Notes: generated by a model from the letters alone, not told the origin. A DNA stretch of 64,000 nucleotides from Chelonoidis abingdonii (GCF_003597395.2 NC_133770.1:35416428-35480427), one strand, 5' to 3'. Counted from the stretch's first letter, positions 48,701 through 61,880 are shown. Made by a program: numbers and translations.

Positions 48701-50240
48701 AATTCAAAAAGGTATTTTCCAGCAATGTACCAAAAGCCACAGTCCTGTCTTGCAGCTATCAGTGTTCTACAGCACGGGCTGCCAGCTTCTTGATCCACCA
48801 CTTCCTCATCATTTCCACAGTGCCATGTGTTGAAATGCTGGAAGAGTAAATCGTCCCAAATATGAAAATCTGATGGAAAGGTAAGAGATTTTATTACAGA
48901 TTTCAGTGAATCTGTCAACAGAAGGCAATAGCATTAAAAGAAGAAACAGACCAAGACACAAAAGTTCAAATCCATATCCAGACGCAAACTTCATGTATGG
49001 AAGTGTTTGGATTCAAAAGACTTAGTTTGGCTCATTGTAGTCATGGTCTGCCTTTTGGGTCCAGATCTGAATTTTCACAAAGCCAGGAAGTGCGCACGCG
49101 CACACACACACACACACACCCTTTCTTCCCTTCTGTATCATCTTTCTTCTGAGAAATCTCAAAGTTCTTTCAAAATATTAATTGCCTAAGTCTCACATCA
49201 CTCCCAAGAGGTAGGGACAACTTGACTCATTCCTGAGATGGAATGCAGCAGCTGTTTAACAATGCACAGTTATCTTCACAAGATTTTAGAGCTGGAAGTG
49301 AAGAATAATGGATGCAGTTGAAACGGCAGGGGAATTTAAGTAGGTGGAATGTAATGACACAAGTGGACACTTGGTCAGGACATTCATGTTTTCAACCCCG
49401 TGTTCTTACAAAAAGCAATATGAATTTTTTAATGACCATACACAGTCAGGTCTCAATTCTATGTTGTATCTGAAATACAATACCTGCAGCAGCACAGTGT
49501 TCCCTGGCACCATGCTGGGGAATTGGTTCACTGTGACTCAGAGGATGAAGTGCACTCTACTGAATCACCCGCACCATTTCCTGAGGCAACTAAGTGTTCC
49601 CGGGAGGTCTTCTATCCAAGTACTAATTCAGATTAATTGTGCATATTTGTATGGGTGTTTAAAAACTGTGTTTAAGGTCCTCAGGTTACAAACAAAACAC
49701 ATTCCCTAGTTCATATCAAACTCTATGCAAAATGTATTACCATATTCAAGAAAAACATTACAACCACATTCCGCAAAGTTTAGTATATGCAACTGAAACA
49801 GCTGCTATATGCTTTGGAGCACTATACTGTAATGTAATAGATAAAACATAAAAGAAGTGAAGTTGTTTAACTATATTGCTTTGCGTCCATCCACCACATG
49901 AAAGCAGGAGGGATAAAGCAAAAAATTATTTGATATTAGGATGAGATCAAAGTGTGAGGAATAAAGAACCTAGGTACCTTCACACATAGTACTGTGGGGA
50001 AACGATTACGTTTTGGAAAGTTCATTATTACACTTACAGATATAGCATAGTCCCAATGGTTTTTCCTCTTTTTCTCTGCTATCCAGATTCAGTTACACTA
50101 GCTGTTTAATAAAATAAAAAGGGTAAAAAATGGCTGTCCTTTGTGAAAAGTCCCATGTAAATACAATGAGAGTTTTGACTGTAAAAGCACAAAGTACTGA
50201 TTGAAAGAGTTCCTTCAAAGACATTTTATTCCTCAGATTA
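45741..50240. other. Intergenic DNA without recognised features
   Basis: No supported gene or strong repeat. A (CA)n run of about 25 bp lies at 49096-49120, and weak palindromic repeat fragments near 47306 and 47680. Confidence 0.35.
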
Positions 50241-50244
50241 CGGA

Positions 50245-50424
50245 AGATATGTCTACATAGTAACTAGGACCCTGCAGAGTAGGAGGGTCCCAGAGCTGGG
50301 GCTCCAGCATGAGCCCAGTAATCTACCCAGCAATGAAACAGCCCTGCAGCCCGAGTGCTGCAAGCCTGAGTCAGCTGGCATGGGCCAACTGCAGGTTTTT
50401 CTTTGCTGTGTAGACATACCCAGA
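50245..50424. mobile_element. MITE ending in ATGTCTACA / TGTAGACATACCC
   Basis: GATATGTCTACATAG to GTGTAGACATACCCAG with interior GGGTCCCAGAGCTGGGGC and CTGAGTCAGCTGGCATGGG, a turtle MITE type. 180 bp, non-coding. Confidence 0.7.
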
Positions 50425-53400
50425 GTGACAAGGAAGAGAATGATTAGTCACCTTCACAGGAAGCATTTCCAATTCTGCCCACTGTGATGGACCATGAGTA
50501 TTTCTGAATACTATATGTTGACCTGGTTATTGGGATGTTTACTGTATGAATATTCAGTAGCATGCTGTTGGACAAATAAGCAGAAAGTGGGCCAATAGCA
50601 TGCAAGAGCCACTTTAAACAGGATGGCTTGCCCTAAGAAGCCAGCCAACCATGATTACTGAAGGACCTGGATCTGATAGGCATCAGGTGATTTCTCTGTA
50701 AAGATCTGCAGGAAGAACTGTGCTGGCAGGATTATAAAGCCAGGAAGGTTGTAGCAGAAAGGCTGGTGGCTAGGGGGATGCCTGGATGTAGGCCGGCTGA
50801 CCTATACCTTGGAGAGAGACAGAAGATATAAGGGAGAATGCTGAAGCCAATCTACAAGGTGATGAAGGAGATAGCAGATGGGAAAACTGGACATAGGTTA
50901 GGAAAACGATGAGGGTGGATGTGCCAGAGTTAGAAAAAGAAACACCAGACAGAAAGAGTAAAGAGAAAAATCAAACGGTTATAAGAATGAAATCACTAGT
51001 CACAGATGAGAAGATAGGGGTTATAAAACCTTTGAAAGTGACAGAATGGATTTCGAAAAAGGGCTGGAGACACAGAAAGAGCTAGAAAGCCACAAGGAGG
51101 AGATCTGTTAATTGAATGCAAAAGGAAGGAACAAGTGGGAAAGCTATTAAAGATTAAATTGTTAGGCAAACAAAGTGAGCTGCCAACTGTATCAAGCATC
51201 CGATGGAAACAGGAGGAGCTGTATATGGGGTGCTGATCAAAATGACTGGAGATGAAGTAAAGCAAAAACAGGGGATGATAAGATACTATAGCTAAACAGC
51301 TAATTAGTGAGAGAGGAAGGGAAAGAAAAGCCGTCAATGGTTGTGCCAGCGTCATTTAAAGGAGAAGCCTTTCCACATACCATAACAATAGGATACCAGA
51401 TTTTTTGGATGAAGCCATATATCCTAGCCCTGGTGAGGTGTTCCAAATGCCAAAGGTTTGGACATGTGGCAAATACATGTAAAAAGAAAATTAGATGAAG
51501 TAAATAAGGAGGCGAGCACTCTTATGACAATTCTTTGAGGTGGGGGGACTTGAAGTGTAGCAACTATCGAGGAAAGCACAGTGCAGCACACAGATGTTCT
51601 GTAGCAGCAAAGCAAGCAAGATAGATTTAAAAACAAATGATTTAAATAGCATATCATATGCAGAAGACACCTGAGGCATTTAAGAGCAAAAGAGGAAGAG
51701 GAAAGGAAACTCAGTAAGGAGAAAGACAAACACACAACAGAATAACTCAAATGATATAATGAGTGATGCAGGGAAAACAGGAGAACACATTATGTATAGG
51801 CAAAAATAAGTTTATAGCTTGTATGACTGAAGTAATAAACTGCACATCACAGCCTAATAGCACATGGACAGGAACTAAAGAAAAATATCCCTGTTAAGGC
51901 CACTAAACTTGATATTATTTGCATATAAGTAACATGGTTTATAGGAAAACTGGATTTCAGAATCCCAGGATATGGCATCCACAGGCAAGACAGAAGTAAG
52001 TGGTAGAGGAGTTTGTAAACTCATTAAGGAAAACCTACAGTATCTTGAAATGAAGATGAAGAAACTAAACATAGAGCATAATGCTGTTGAGATTCCAAAA
52101 CAAAATAAATCTTCCTCTTTGAGAATACATAGCATATACAACCTCTGTAGCTAGCTAGAGATTAAGGATTTGACAGATATAGTTGAAGATGCAACAGGCC
52201 TGTATATTATATGCAGAGACATAAACAGACATAACAGATCATGGGGAAGTGGAAAAAGAGATAAGACTCGTAAATGTCTAGAACAATTAATGGATGAAAA
52301 AACATAGTAAAACCGAATGATGGTACACCCACTAGGTTTAATGCAGTCAAGGAAATCTGTCCTATCTAGACCTGGGAATTGTGTCAAGTAGTATAGCAAA
52401 CAAATACAACTGGGAAGTTGAAAAAGAGGAGGGAATGGGAACTGTTTAGAAGCAAATATAATGAAAATATTAATGAACAATGTATAAGTGATGTTAAGGT
52501 GGTTAGTAGCAATGTAACAAAAGGGCTCATAATGTCAGCAAAGTTAGCTGTAGCTAAGATATCAAGTCACGCTTAAAAGTAGAAACCATGTAACATGGTG
52601 AAATGAATGTAAAAAAGCAATTAAAAGAAAGGAACAAGGCAAGACAAATACAATGGATAATGAGTACTTTATGAAATATAAAAGAAACAAGGCAATTGCA
52701 CAAAGGGCTATTTAAAAGGAGAAAAAGAAAGCTGGAGAAAGTACTGTGGAAAAATAAAGAAAGATACTAAATCATCAGAGGTATATATGCAGATTCAGAT
52801 AATGAATAGAATATGGAGTCAGATCAATTTTATACCAGGCCTCATTGTAGAAGGTCAAGGGATAAAAAAGCTCTAATGAAGACAAAGCAGAAGTCTTAGC
52901 AGAAATATTCCACAATATTAGTAATGATGAAAATCAGAGTACAGAAATCCACGTGAGGGAAAAATAAATCATTAAAAAGAATCATAAAAACTAGAAGCAG
53001 TGGGAGGAAGATGAGGACATGATATTAAGTAAAAATATCTGCATGAGGGAACTTCAAAAAGCTATAGCTAAAAGCAAAATCTCTGCACTAGGCAAAGATG
53101 GTATATGTAACAAAATGCTAAAGCACCTGTATCAAGGGAGTCAGAAAATATTGCTAAAACTGTACAAGAGCAAATGGGGAAACGGTGAGCAACCACGGGA
53201 GTAGAAACATGTGATTGTAGTTCCAGAGTGGAAACCAGGTAAGCAGCAAACAAGATGTGATTTCTGCAGGCCTGCTGCCCTTACATCATGTATGAGTAAA
53301 GCTATGGAAAGAATGGTAACTGAACAATTAACAACATAGCTGGAGAGAAATGGGCTTATGGACAATGTACAAAGTGGGTTCAAGAGAGGAAGGAGTACAG

Positions 53401-54264
53401 CTGATCATGTAGTAAGAGTGGAGATGGAAGCTCAAAAAAGTATGAGAAATAAAGAATAGCTTTCCCAGATACTTAAAAAAGCATGATACATTATGAAGAG
53501 AGGGCTTATTGCATAAAATAGCATGCATGGGCATAAAAGGAAGACTATATAGGTGGATAAAGGATTTTTTAAGTAAAAGACCTATGCAGGTCAGGGTAGG
53601 GAAAGCCTACTCTATGTACAATAGCCAAATGGCACTCCACAGCAGAATGTCATCAGCCCTACCTTATTCAACGTAATGAGAACCAAGCTCCTTAGAAGGA
53701 TGATGGCAGGAATAGGCATTTCCTCATTTGCAGATGAATGCACCATATGAGCAAAAAACAGAAACCAGGAGAACCAAATTAATGAAGTACTTAGGAAGAG
53801 TGCAGAATGGGGAAATGTGCAGCTTTCAATTTTCAGTTCTCAAAACTAAAGGAATGATATTTACTAAAAGGAAGATAGATTGTAAACTGGTTCTATATGG
53901 GCAGTAAATAGGCATAGTTAAAAGCTACAGATTCTTGGGTTTGACATTTGATAGCAAGCTAACACAGACAGATCACATTGAAAATATTGTAGATAAATGT
54001 AAAGGTAAAATCAATCTACTGAAAAGTATTTCCAGAACCACCTGGGGCATGGAAAAGAAACCAATGGTAATGCTTTATAGAGCATTAATAAAACCAATCA
54101 TTGAATATGGATGCCAAGCTTTTAGTTCAGCATCAAAAACGTACCTAAGGAAGCTAGACTCAGTGCAAGCCCAAGCATTACACATTGCATGTAGTGCCCT
54201 CATCAGGACCTTTTTGTGTTGTGCTGGTGAAATGCCTGCAGCATTAAGAACAATATTATTGGAC

Positions 54265-54623
54265 TGTGATAGGACAGGGTTCCCTCACCCTAGGTTGCTT
54301 ACTGCAAACAGTCTTCACCCAGAACTCATGGCAAATTCAAAACACCAAGTGCTTTATTTATTGTGTGAATATAACAGAACAAGTTCCCCACAACTCAATG
54401 TTCTGACATTCGTCCTAGACACAGGGCAAGAGAGGGCAGAGATCTTACCTCCCTAAGATCCTGGGCTTCTCTAACTCTCCTTCCAACTTACCCCTCTTCC
54501 TGTTTTTTTAGCTGTCCTCAGCTGATGAGCTGAGCCACATTGTTAATTGGTTAATTGTTCAGTCCTTAAGGACGAAGTGCCCAGAGTGGCGAGTCAGCCT
54601 AAAGGTACTGACATTCTGTCACA
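54265..54623 (-). mobile_element. Solo LTR-like insertion inside the RNase H LINE
   Basis: Begins TGTGATAGGACAGG and ends TTCTGTCACA, so it has TG..CA ends with TGTGA/TCACA symmetry. Flanks TGGAC and TGGAT match at 4 of 5. The minus strand has AATAAATAAAG near 54350. The LINE reading (..ILLD then FNLLDKTHRK) continues across it. No internal region; no viral gene is present. Confidence 0.6.
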
Positions 54624-55558
54624 TGGATTTAACCTTTTGGACAAAACTCATAGGAAACAGGGAAGAGAGAAACTTGAGACATATATGAAGAAAGCTGGGA
54701 ATTCTGTGGAGAATCCAAGGGAAAAGTAAAAAATGCCTCATGTTAATAGGATTAAAATATGGGCAAAGAAGCTAAGAGAAAAGAAAGACCTAAAAGAAAT
54801 TAGCATGTACAGCCATAGAAAAATGCATTATATGTGGAAAATCATCCCCAGCACCATATACATGTGAAACTATACAATGAAATTAAAAGAGGGAAAGCAT
54901 AGCTAAATGTATTCAGTTTACATGAGATAAACGGAACAAACACTGCCAAATATTTATGGATGAGTCTAAAGATGAGGAAACTGAGAGAGTGGAGAAAGCA
55001 TTCTGCGTCTCAGCACTGGGAATAAAGAAATCCATTAGACTGTTAGCAATTAAGACAGCCATATTAGCAGGGATAATGTTGGCATTATATTGGATCCTGG
55101 ACATAAGACCTGTCTTTGATGTCATCTTGTCAGATTCTCTGTCGGCACTACTCGCTATCAAAACTGGGAATTCAGAGAGAAAAAATAACATAATTAATGA
55201 AATATTGTTACTAATGATAGAACGAGCATAGATGGGAGTAAACATTGAAATAGCCTGGATCCCAGGGCATGCTGAAACAGCAGGAAACCATGTGGCAGAT
55301 GAAGTAGCAAAAATGCTGTAAAAATGCAAAAAATTGATAGAGGGAGCTCTAAATAGTTTAAAAACTTAGTTAAAAGTGAACTAAGAGAAGAGTGGCAGGA
55401 AGAATGGACAAAAGAAACAAGGGGGGAAAAGATTTCATAAAGTATGCTCTAGAATCATAAGTGTGGACATACTGAAAGAATCTGAGAGGAAATGTGAGGT
55501 AACTGTTCTCCAAATACTTACTGGACACTGTGGCTTAAACAACAATTTGGTCTTAGTT

Positions 55559-55682
55559 GGGGTGACGAGACTGCAAGTGTGAAAAATCGGGACAAGCAGT
55601 GGGGGATAATAGGAGCCTATCTGAGAAAAAGACCCCAAAATCAGGACTGTCCCTATAAAATCAGGACATCTGGTTATCCTAG
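55559..55682 (-). mobile_element. Short hAT-like MITE, GTCCCGATTTTATAGG family, copy 2
   Basis: Reverse orientation relative to 23993-24110 (CAGGACTGTCCCTATAAAATC). Flanked by TCTTAGTT (55551-55558) and TCTTAATT (55683-55690), 7 of 8, giving a hAT-type duplication. It splits the LINE C-terminus. Confidence 0.85.
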
Positions 55683-56012
55683 TCTTAATTAATAAATATA
55701 AAGATGGGCTGTGTGAGAAGTGGAAGGTCAAAGCAATGGCTGATCACATCCTCTGGGAGTGTAAAGAATGTAACATTGGTGGGGGGATTTTATATGACAA
55801 ACTCAGGCACCTTAAAGTGACAAAATTTGCCCTAAAACACCTAGTAAGAACATCAGAAAAATGGGACACAACTAAGAAAGTAATATTACAGTTCTTTAAA
55901 AACACCGGGAAAAGAGACAGTGTCTAACTATATATTCATGAAATCTAGCACTTGATGGTTATGGACTCAGAATGTGAGTCTGTTAGGCCATAAAACAGAA
56001 GAAGAGGACGAC

Positions 56013-56590
56013 TGACAGGAGTGAACAGGTGCTAGATATAGCCCCTGGGGATAGCCAGATATAGCCCTGGGGGTTCTGGCTGAGACTCCAACCAGCGGCG
56101 TGACCTGCCAAAGCAGGAATGGCTGAGGTAGGAAGACTGGGAGAAGGAAGAGAACCTTTTGTTTGAAAAAGCCCCAGGCAGGAAGGCATGGGAGGAGAAA
56201 GAGAAATGTTTGTGTGGACTTTTGGATGGACCTTGGGGGGGTTGAGTTTGATTTGGGCTTTGTTTACATTAACTAACACAGCCCCAAAATGGGTAAGTTT
56301 GACAATCAGAAAGCCTGGAGGAAGTTCTATTTTTGAACAGTGTAAGAGGGGAAACTGAGGCAGGCTGCCTGAACTGTGACCTCAAGGCCATGGTGGGGGG
56401 TGGGAAAGGGTGCTCAGCAGGTGACTCCTGTGGTACAGCCACCATTGACTTAAGGGACATTCAAGAGTCATTTGCTTTGGTGTTCTATCTCTGACCCCTT
56501 GCTGAAGTCACTCATATAGTTTTTCTAGGCATCCATGCTTGTGAACGCAGAAGAACACAGATCTGACTAGATATAAGAGGGCACACCTCC
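56013..56590. other. Unassigned repeat-like sequence after the LINE
   Basis: Starts TGACAGGAGTGAACAGGTGC; contains duplicated AGATATAGCCC blocks at 56034 and 56057. I suspect part of an LTR-type repeat but cannot name it. Confidence 0.3.
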
Positions 56591-56596
56591 TCCCAG

Positions 56597-56990
56597 GGCT
56601 GGCTCCAGGCACCAGCCGAGCAAGCTTGTGCTTGGGGCGCCAGATTCTACAGGGTGGCATGGCCGCTTTTGGTGGGGGCGGGGTCGCCGCTCCAGCTTCC
56701 CTGTAGGGGGCGGCGGTGCGGAGGAGGGGAGTGCCCCATAGCAAACTTGGCAGGGCAGCCCGTGTCCTTCCCTCCCCACCGATCAGAGCGGCGCGAAGCC
56801 ATCCTGGCAGGCGGCGCGGCAGGCGGGGCTGTGGGACAAGCACCTCACTGAAGCCCTGGCCGCACCCCTTTTCTCTCCCCCCTTCCTCCCCCCTAGAGCG
56901 GGTGCGCACTCTGCTGCACATCTGCAGCACAGGGAGTCCCCCTGCACCCTGGCTTCGGCTGCCGGGCAGGGTGTTATTTCCCCCCAACTA
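56597..56990. mobile_element. GC-rich DNA-transposon-like repeat
   Basis: AGGGCTGGCTCCAGGCACC followed by TGCTTGGGGCGCCAGATT is the head of a turtle non-autonomous DNA repeat. The GC-rich body makes spurious ORFs on both strands. Right boundary approximate. Confidence 0.5.
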
Positions 56991-56999
56991 AATTAGGCT

Positions 57000-59690
57000 G
57001 TATGGTAAATCTAATTTTAGCCTGGCAGCCAAGACACTATTGAAGATTATGATTAAGTGGTTGGTGTTTAAGTTTTTATCCTTCACTGTCAAAACAGACA
57101 TTTCAAATGGTGCTCCTCAAGCCTACAAAAACTTGACTACGAAGGTAAATTTTCACAAAGTTAGACCCCAGCACATTTTCTGACGTTTTTCAATTTGTTC
57201 CTTCTCCACCTCTGGAGGTAGCTCACTCTGCAGAAAATGCATTTCCATGGGTGTCAGCAATAAGGCTTCAATCACAGTTTAGATACCCAGCATTAACAAT
57301 TAATTTATTTTCCCCTCTTATATATTTTTCTCTTATTTTCATAAAAAAGTTGTTTTATAATCTTGACCTTCCACTTAGGTACTGTACTTCTGCTAACAGG
57401 GCAGAATATGTCAAACAGAAAGGGGTTTAGCTTCATTTCCGCTCATTCAGAATCATTTCCTTAAGAAGACTTTCAGCACATAAGTTTAAACAACAAAGGT
57501 TTACACAGGTTGTTTGTATGAAGTCCCGTTGGAGAAATGCATGAGTTTCAAGAAGAGAACACACCCCTGTGGATACAGTCTTGGAGTTCTTCCACATCCA
57601 GTCCTGTTCTCTACCTCCAGCAATAGCAAAGAAAACTGTGTGCTGTATAAATTATGCAAACAACGCATACCTACTTTGACCTCAAACAAAGAATACGATA
57701 CCTCACTTCAAAAGTGATATTATTTAAAAAAAAACATGGTTTTCTAACAGATTAAACTTATTACCTCTTTCATTTTTGTTCTAGGTGGTTGCTTTGTTCA
57801 GTTACAAAATTTCCCCTTATTATTACAGGAGTTCTGCCAACAAATCATTAGAAATAAAAAGGAGGAACATTAGAAAATACAGCATTATTCATCTGTTTTG
57901 CCAGCATGTAGCAAATAGGTATAATCCATCATTTCCAATGTCCCTTTCAATTGTATCTTTCACTACTTCAGATAATTTAACAATCACAATGACAGTCTAA
58001 TTCGTTCCTTGAATAGCCAAGATGTTTTCCAAGGTAACATTGTTTTTTCTAGTAGCATATTCTGGATTCTCTGCTACAATACCATTAGATGCAAAATGCT
58101 TTCCTTTTCTTGGGACAATTTCAGGAATGTTGGAAAGATCTGGAAAACACATTTTCATTTTTCAGGTAACTCAGAAAAATCCCCATAATCTGCTCATCAT
58201 TTCTATTCCTTTTAAAATCAATCTCATACTGGAACAGCACTATGATTCTGGAAACATTTAGTTAAACTGTTTTGCTGGCTGTGAGCTTAGGCCATTTGAT
58301 TGTGGGCTCTCCTCACCCATCTCTTTTAGTGGAGAAAGAAGATTATTACTAGCAATGGGCCAAGTGTGGATTACTTGATGCACCTGAATATCTAGCATAT
58401 TTAATGGTAGGCGCATGGAGTGATGTGTGTATAGCTTCCATTACTGCAGTAGTTCCTTGCTAACTTGCACTAATGACTGGAGACCCTACTGTTTAGCATC
58501 TGCAAACAGAATTTAAAAAACGAGGATAATGCAGCACAAAAGTAATCTCTTCACTTGATAAGTGTAGCTTAGTTTGCAGCAGCAACTAGCTCTCTGTAAG
58601 TTTATTTAAGTAAAATAACTGACCTACTTAGAGCCCTCCAAACAACCCTATCCTATGGGGAATAATTGTCACCACGCCTGTTATTTGTAACCTTTTATAA
58701 CATAAGACATTCTCATCAAATGTGCCTATGACTAGGCCAAATGTTTGATCTCTTAGAAATGTGATAGGCACTTAATAATCATGGTTTAATCATGGTAGAC
58801 CAGTTATACTAAGGGGACTCAATACTAAATATCTCTCATTCTATAAAGGAAAAATAGACAAATACTGTACTCTATGGACATCCTTTGTCGTGACTCAGAG
58901 TCAATTTGTTTTTCTCTTTTGGTCAAAGGAGTGTCAGCTGTTTAATGCCTGATAATGTCATTAGCACTAGAGAAACATTTTAAAACTACTGTTAGTGTTT
59001 TTCTTCATTTCTCAGGATGGCAGTGATATTAATAGGCTAGAAATTCAATAAGAAAGTCAAAAGTTGGTTTGCTTCTGCAGCACCTCATATAGCTTCCATA
59101 TATCATGGATGTGCTGGGATTTCAAGTGTCAGTTCTTTATAAATACTGATCATCCACTTTTCAAGAACATTCATTTTCTGAAACTGAGAGACATTGGTGA
59201 TCAATCTGCAGCAACCATGTTGATGTAACAACATAGTGTATTTTATTGATACAATACCTATTCTGCTCAAGAATTCTGTAGTAGATGCCTCACCCAAAAG
59301 AGACAGGAAAACTAAAACATTGCTAGTTGTTTTTAAAATTACACAAATGACCTTCTGACAAAAACTTCAGGATATGAGTAGTCCCATTTAAATAAGACTA
59401 TGTCCATAGTACTATTTATATCAGAAAGCAAGGTATTCCAGCAGAAAAAGGCTGCAGCAGCAAAAGAAATACGAATCATTTAAAAAAGACAAACAGGAAT
59501 GGGAAGCATAACAAGTATGCACTGTGGGTTGCTATTACTATGAGAGCCTCTGACATGTAAGAATAGTAGCTTCAATTCAATCTCACATTTTCTATTTTGA
59601 ATTTCCTTCTTTTGTAGGATAGAAGAACTTTAACGAGAAAAAAAATCTTAAAGACTTATGTTTTAAGACTTAAGGCCATGACAGTTATCT
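57000..59690. other. Intergenic DNA without recognised features
   Basis: AT-rich. Short ORFs here (for example 57514-57717 and 58022-58261) show no domain, repeat or splice context that I recognise. Confidence 0.35.
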
Positions 59691-59699
59691 CCAGCGGCC

Positions 59700-61340
59700 A
59701 TTGTAGTGTTGAAGTATTTTCCCACACTGATGTGTCAGTAGAAGAGGTTTTAGAACAAATTGATTAATAAGACTGTAATAAGTCCCCAGGACCAGATGGC
59801 ATTCACCCAAGAGTTCCAAAAGAACTCATATAAAATTGCAGAACTACTAACTGTGGTATGTAATCTATCACTGAAATCAGCCTCTATACCAGATGACTGG
59901 AGGGTAGTTATGGCTTGAGAGGTGATCCTAACAATTACAGACAGGTGAGCCTAACTTCAGTACCGGACAAATTGGTAGAAATTATAGTAAAGAACAGAAT
60001 TATTGAACACATAGATCAACAAATGTTGCTGAGGAATAGTTAACATGGCTTTTGTAAGTAAAATTTTCTGAGGGTGTCAACAAGCATGTGGATAAGAGTG
60101 ATCCAGTCGATATAGTATACTTGGATTTTCAGAACACCTTTGACAAGGTCCCTCACCAAAAGCTCTTAAGAAAACTAAGTAGTAAGGGGATAACAGGATA
60201 GGTCCTATTAGGGATCAGTCATTAGTTAAAAGATAGGAAACAAAGGGTAGGAATAAATGGTCAGTTTTCACAATGGAGAGAGGTGATGGCAGCATCCTGT
60301 AAGGAACTGTAATGAGACCTGTGCTGTTCAGCACATTCATTAATGATCTGAGAAAGGAAGTGAATAGCTAAGTGGCAATGTCTGCAGATAATATACCATG
60401 ATTCAAGATAGTTAAGTCCAAAGTTGATTGCAAAGAGCTACTGGGGGATCTCACAAAACTAGATGACTAGGCATATGCAATTTGACACTGATAAGTACAA
60501 AGCAATGCACATTGGAAAAATAATCCCAACTACACGTATATAAAATAATCAGTTCATTAGCTGTTACCACCCAAAAAAGAGATATTACAGTCACCATAAA
60601 TAGTTCTCAGAAAACTTAAACTCAATGGGTAGCAGTGATCAAAAAGGCTAATACTAGGAACTATTAGGAAAGGGGTAGAAAATAAGACAGAAAATATAAA
60701 TTCATGATGCATCCAGACCTTGAATACTGTGTTCAGTTCTGGTCACCCTATCTCTATATAGTGGAACAAGAAAAGATTCAGAGAAGAGCAATAAAGAAGG
60801 TCAAGCATACAGAACAACATCTGTAAGAGGAGATAGTAAAAAGATTAGGGCTGTTCAGCTTGGAAAAGAGATTACTAAAGGGGGGATATGACAGAGGACT
60901 ATAAAATCATGAATGGTGTGGAAAAAGAGAATAGAGCAGTGTTATTTATCCTTTCCTACAATACAAAAATCATGGGTCACCTGATGAAACTTATGGGCAG
61001 AAGGTTTCATATAAACAAGAGGAAGTATTTTTTCATACATGGCACAATTAACCTGTGGAACTCATTGCCGGGGATGTTGTGAAGGCCAAAAGTGCAACCA
61101 GGTTAAGAAAAGAACTAGTTAAGTTCCTGAAGGATCAAAGATTATTGGCAATGATAGTCAGGGGTGCAGTCCAATGGTTGGGGCAACCCTGAACTTCTGA
61201 AACTGGGAGGAGAAGAGAGGCGTGGATCACTCCAATTGCCCTGTTCTGTATGCCCCTGCAGCTCTGGTACTGGCTACTGTCAGAAAGAGGGTACTGGGCT
61301 ATGGAAACCACTGGTCTGACACAATATGGCAGTTCTTATG
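59700..61340 (+). mobile_element. CR1/L3-type LINE, second lineage, 5'-truncated
   Basis: RT text: SPGPDGIHPRVPKELI (59783), a DDWRV-type block (59895), a DLG/FQNTFDKVPHQ block (60120-60160), a VFSSGHP-type region (60730), RRAIKKVK (60785) and a FFIHGTINLWNSLPGML block (61028-61080). The 3' end is GGTCTGACACAATATGGCAGTTCTTATG (split as 61312-61340). It belongs to a different CR1 subfamily from copies A and B and is fully broken. Confidence 0.8.
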
Positions 61341-61382
61341 TTTCTTCCAAAATCCAACTGTCAGCTCCTCATCCCGTGGAGA

Positions 61383-61533
61383 GAAAGGATGGTCCAGTGG
61401 TTGGTGGGCTAGTCTGCAACTTGGGAGAGTGAGCTTCAATCCAACAGACTTTCTCCAACAGAGCAAGTCATGTAAGTTTGTGACTCAGTTTCTCAGGTGT
61501 TGTGAGGCTAGAATAATGGACATTTGAAAAGTG
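61383..61533 (+). mobile_element. MIR-type SINE
   Basis: A-box-like GGATGGTCCAGTGGTTGGTG and B-box-like GAGCTTCAATCC, then AGCAAGTCATGT..GACTCAGTTTCTCAGG and GTTGTGAGGCTAGAATA, as in MIR. It abuts the CR1 3' end and the Harbinger fragment. Confidence 0.6.
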
Positions 61534-61534
61534 T

Positions 61535-61880
61535 TTGCCCATTCCAAACTGATTCCCGACTGACCGGTAGCTGTTGGACGTTGCACACTTCCACAGTGCT
61601 ATGGCCACTCGCTTCTCCACTGTGAGAGGTGCTCTCATTTTGGTGTCTCTGCGCTTCAGGGCAGGGGACAGCAAGTCACAAAGTTCCATGAAAGTGGCCC
61701 TACGCATACGAAAGTTTCGCAGCCACTGGGAATCATCCCAGACCTGCAACACTATGCGGTCCCATCAGTCTGTGCTTGTTTCCTGGGCCCAGAATCAGCA
61801 TTACACGGCATTGACCTGGCCGCCAATGCCAGCCATGATCCCCCAGTCATCACTCCAATGCTCAAGGAATGTCCTGGGTC
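61535..61880 (-). pseudogene. HARBI1-like transposase fragment (N-terminal part)
   Basis: The minus strand reads LQVWDDSQWLRNFRMRRATF, MELCDLLSPALKRRDTKMRA, LTVEKRVAIALWKCATSNSY and RSVGNQFGMGK (61752 downward). This is the N-terminal helix-turn-helix-like part of PIF-Harbinger transposases related to HARBI1. Upstream, TDWWDR-like text near 61770 is broken by a stop. The DDE nuclease domain is absent because the element is cut at 61535. It cannot encode a working nuclease. Confidence 0.85.

Larger units (their letters stand above)
50880..56012 (+). mobile_element. I-superfamily LINE with gag, endonuclease, RT and RNase H
   Basis: Degenerate non-LTR element of about 5 kb. In order: gag-like text with a CCHC knuckle (RCSKCQRFGHVANTCKKK, 51440-51493); endonuclease fragment with RDINRHNRSWGSGKRD and a GGTPTRF-type block (52210-52345); RT with ALGKDGICNKMLKHL (53085), AALTSCMSKAMERM (53275), SGFKRGRSTADHVV (53375) and FADE in place of FADD (53727-53738), then LGLTFDSKLTQTDHIENIV (53935 on); RNase H with MDESKD, SDSLSALLAIK and WIPGHAETAGNHVADEVAK (54955-55320); a C-terminal Cys/His motif (HILWECKEC). 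The RNase H Glu is replaced by Ile. The end is near an AGAAGAAG tract at 56000. Interrupted by 54265-54623 and 55559-55682. The 5' limit is uncertain (sequence from 50460 could be its leader). Confidence 0.85.

Noticed and set aside
56508..56991. 159-codon minus ORF and overlapping plus ORF
   Set aside because: GC-rich body of a DNA repeat; no domain seen.
58022..58261. ORF with a signal-peptide-like start (MFSKVTLFFLVAYSG)
   Set aside because: No homology that I recognise, no splice context and AT-rich surroundings; chance is likely.
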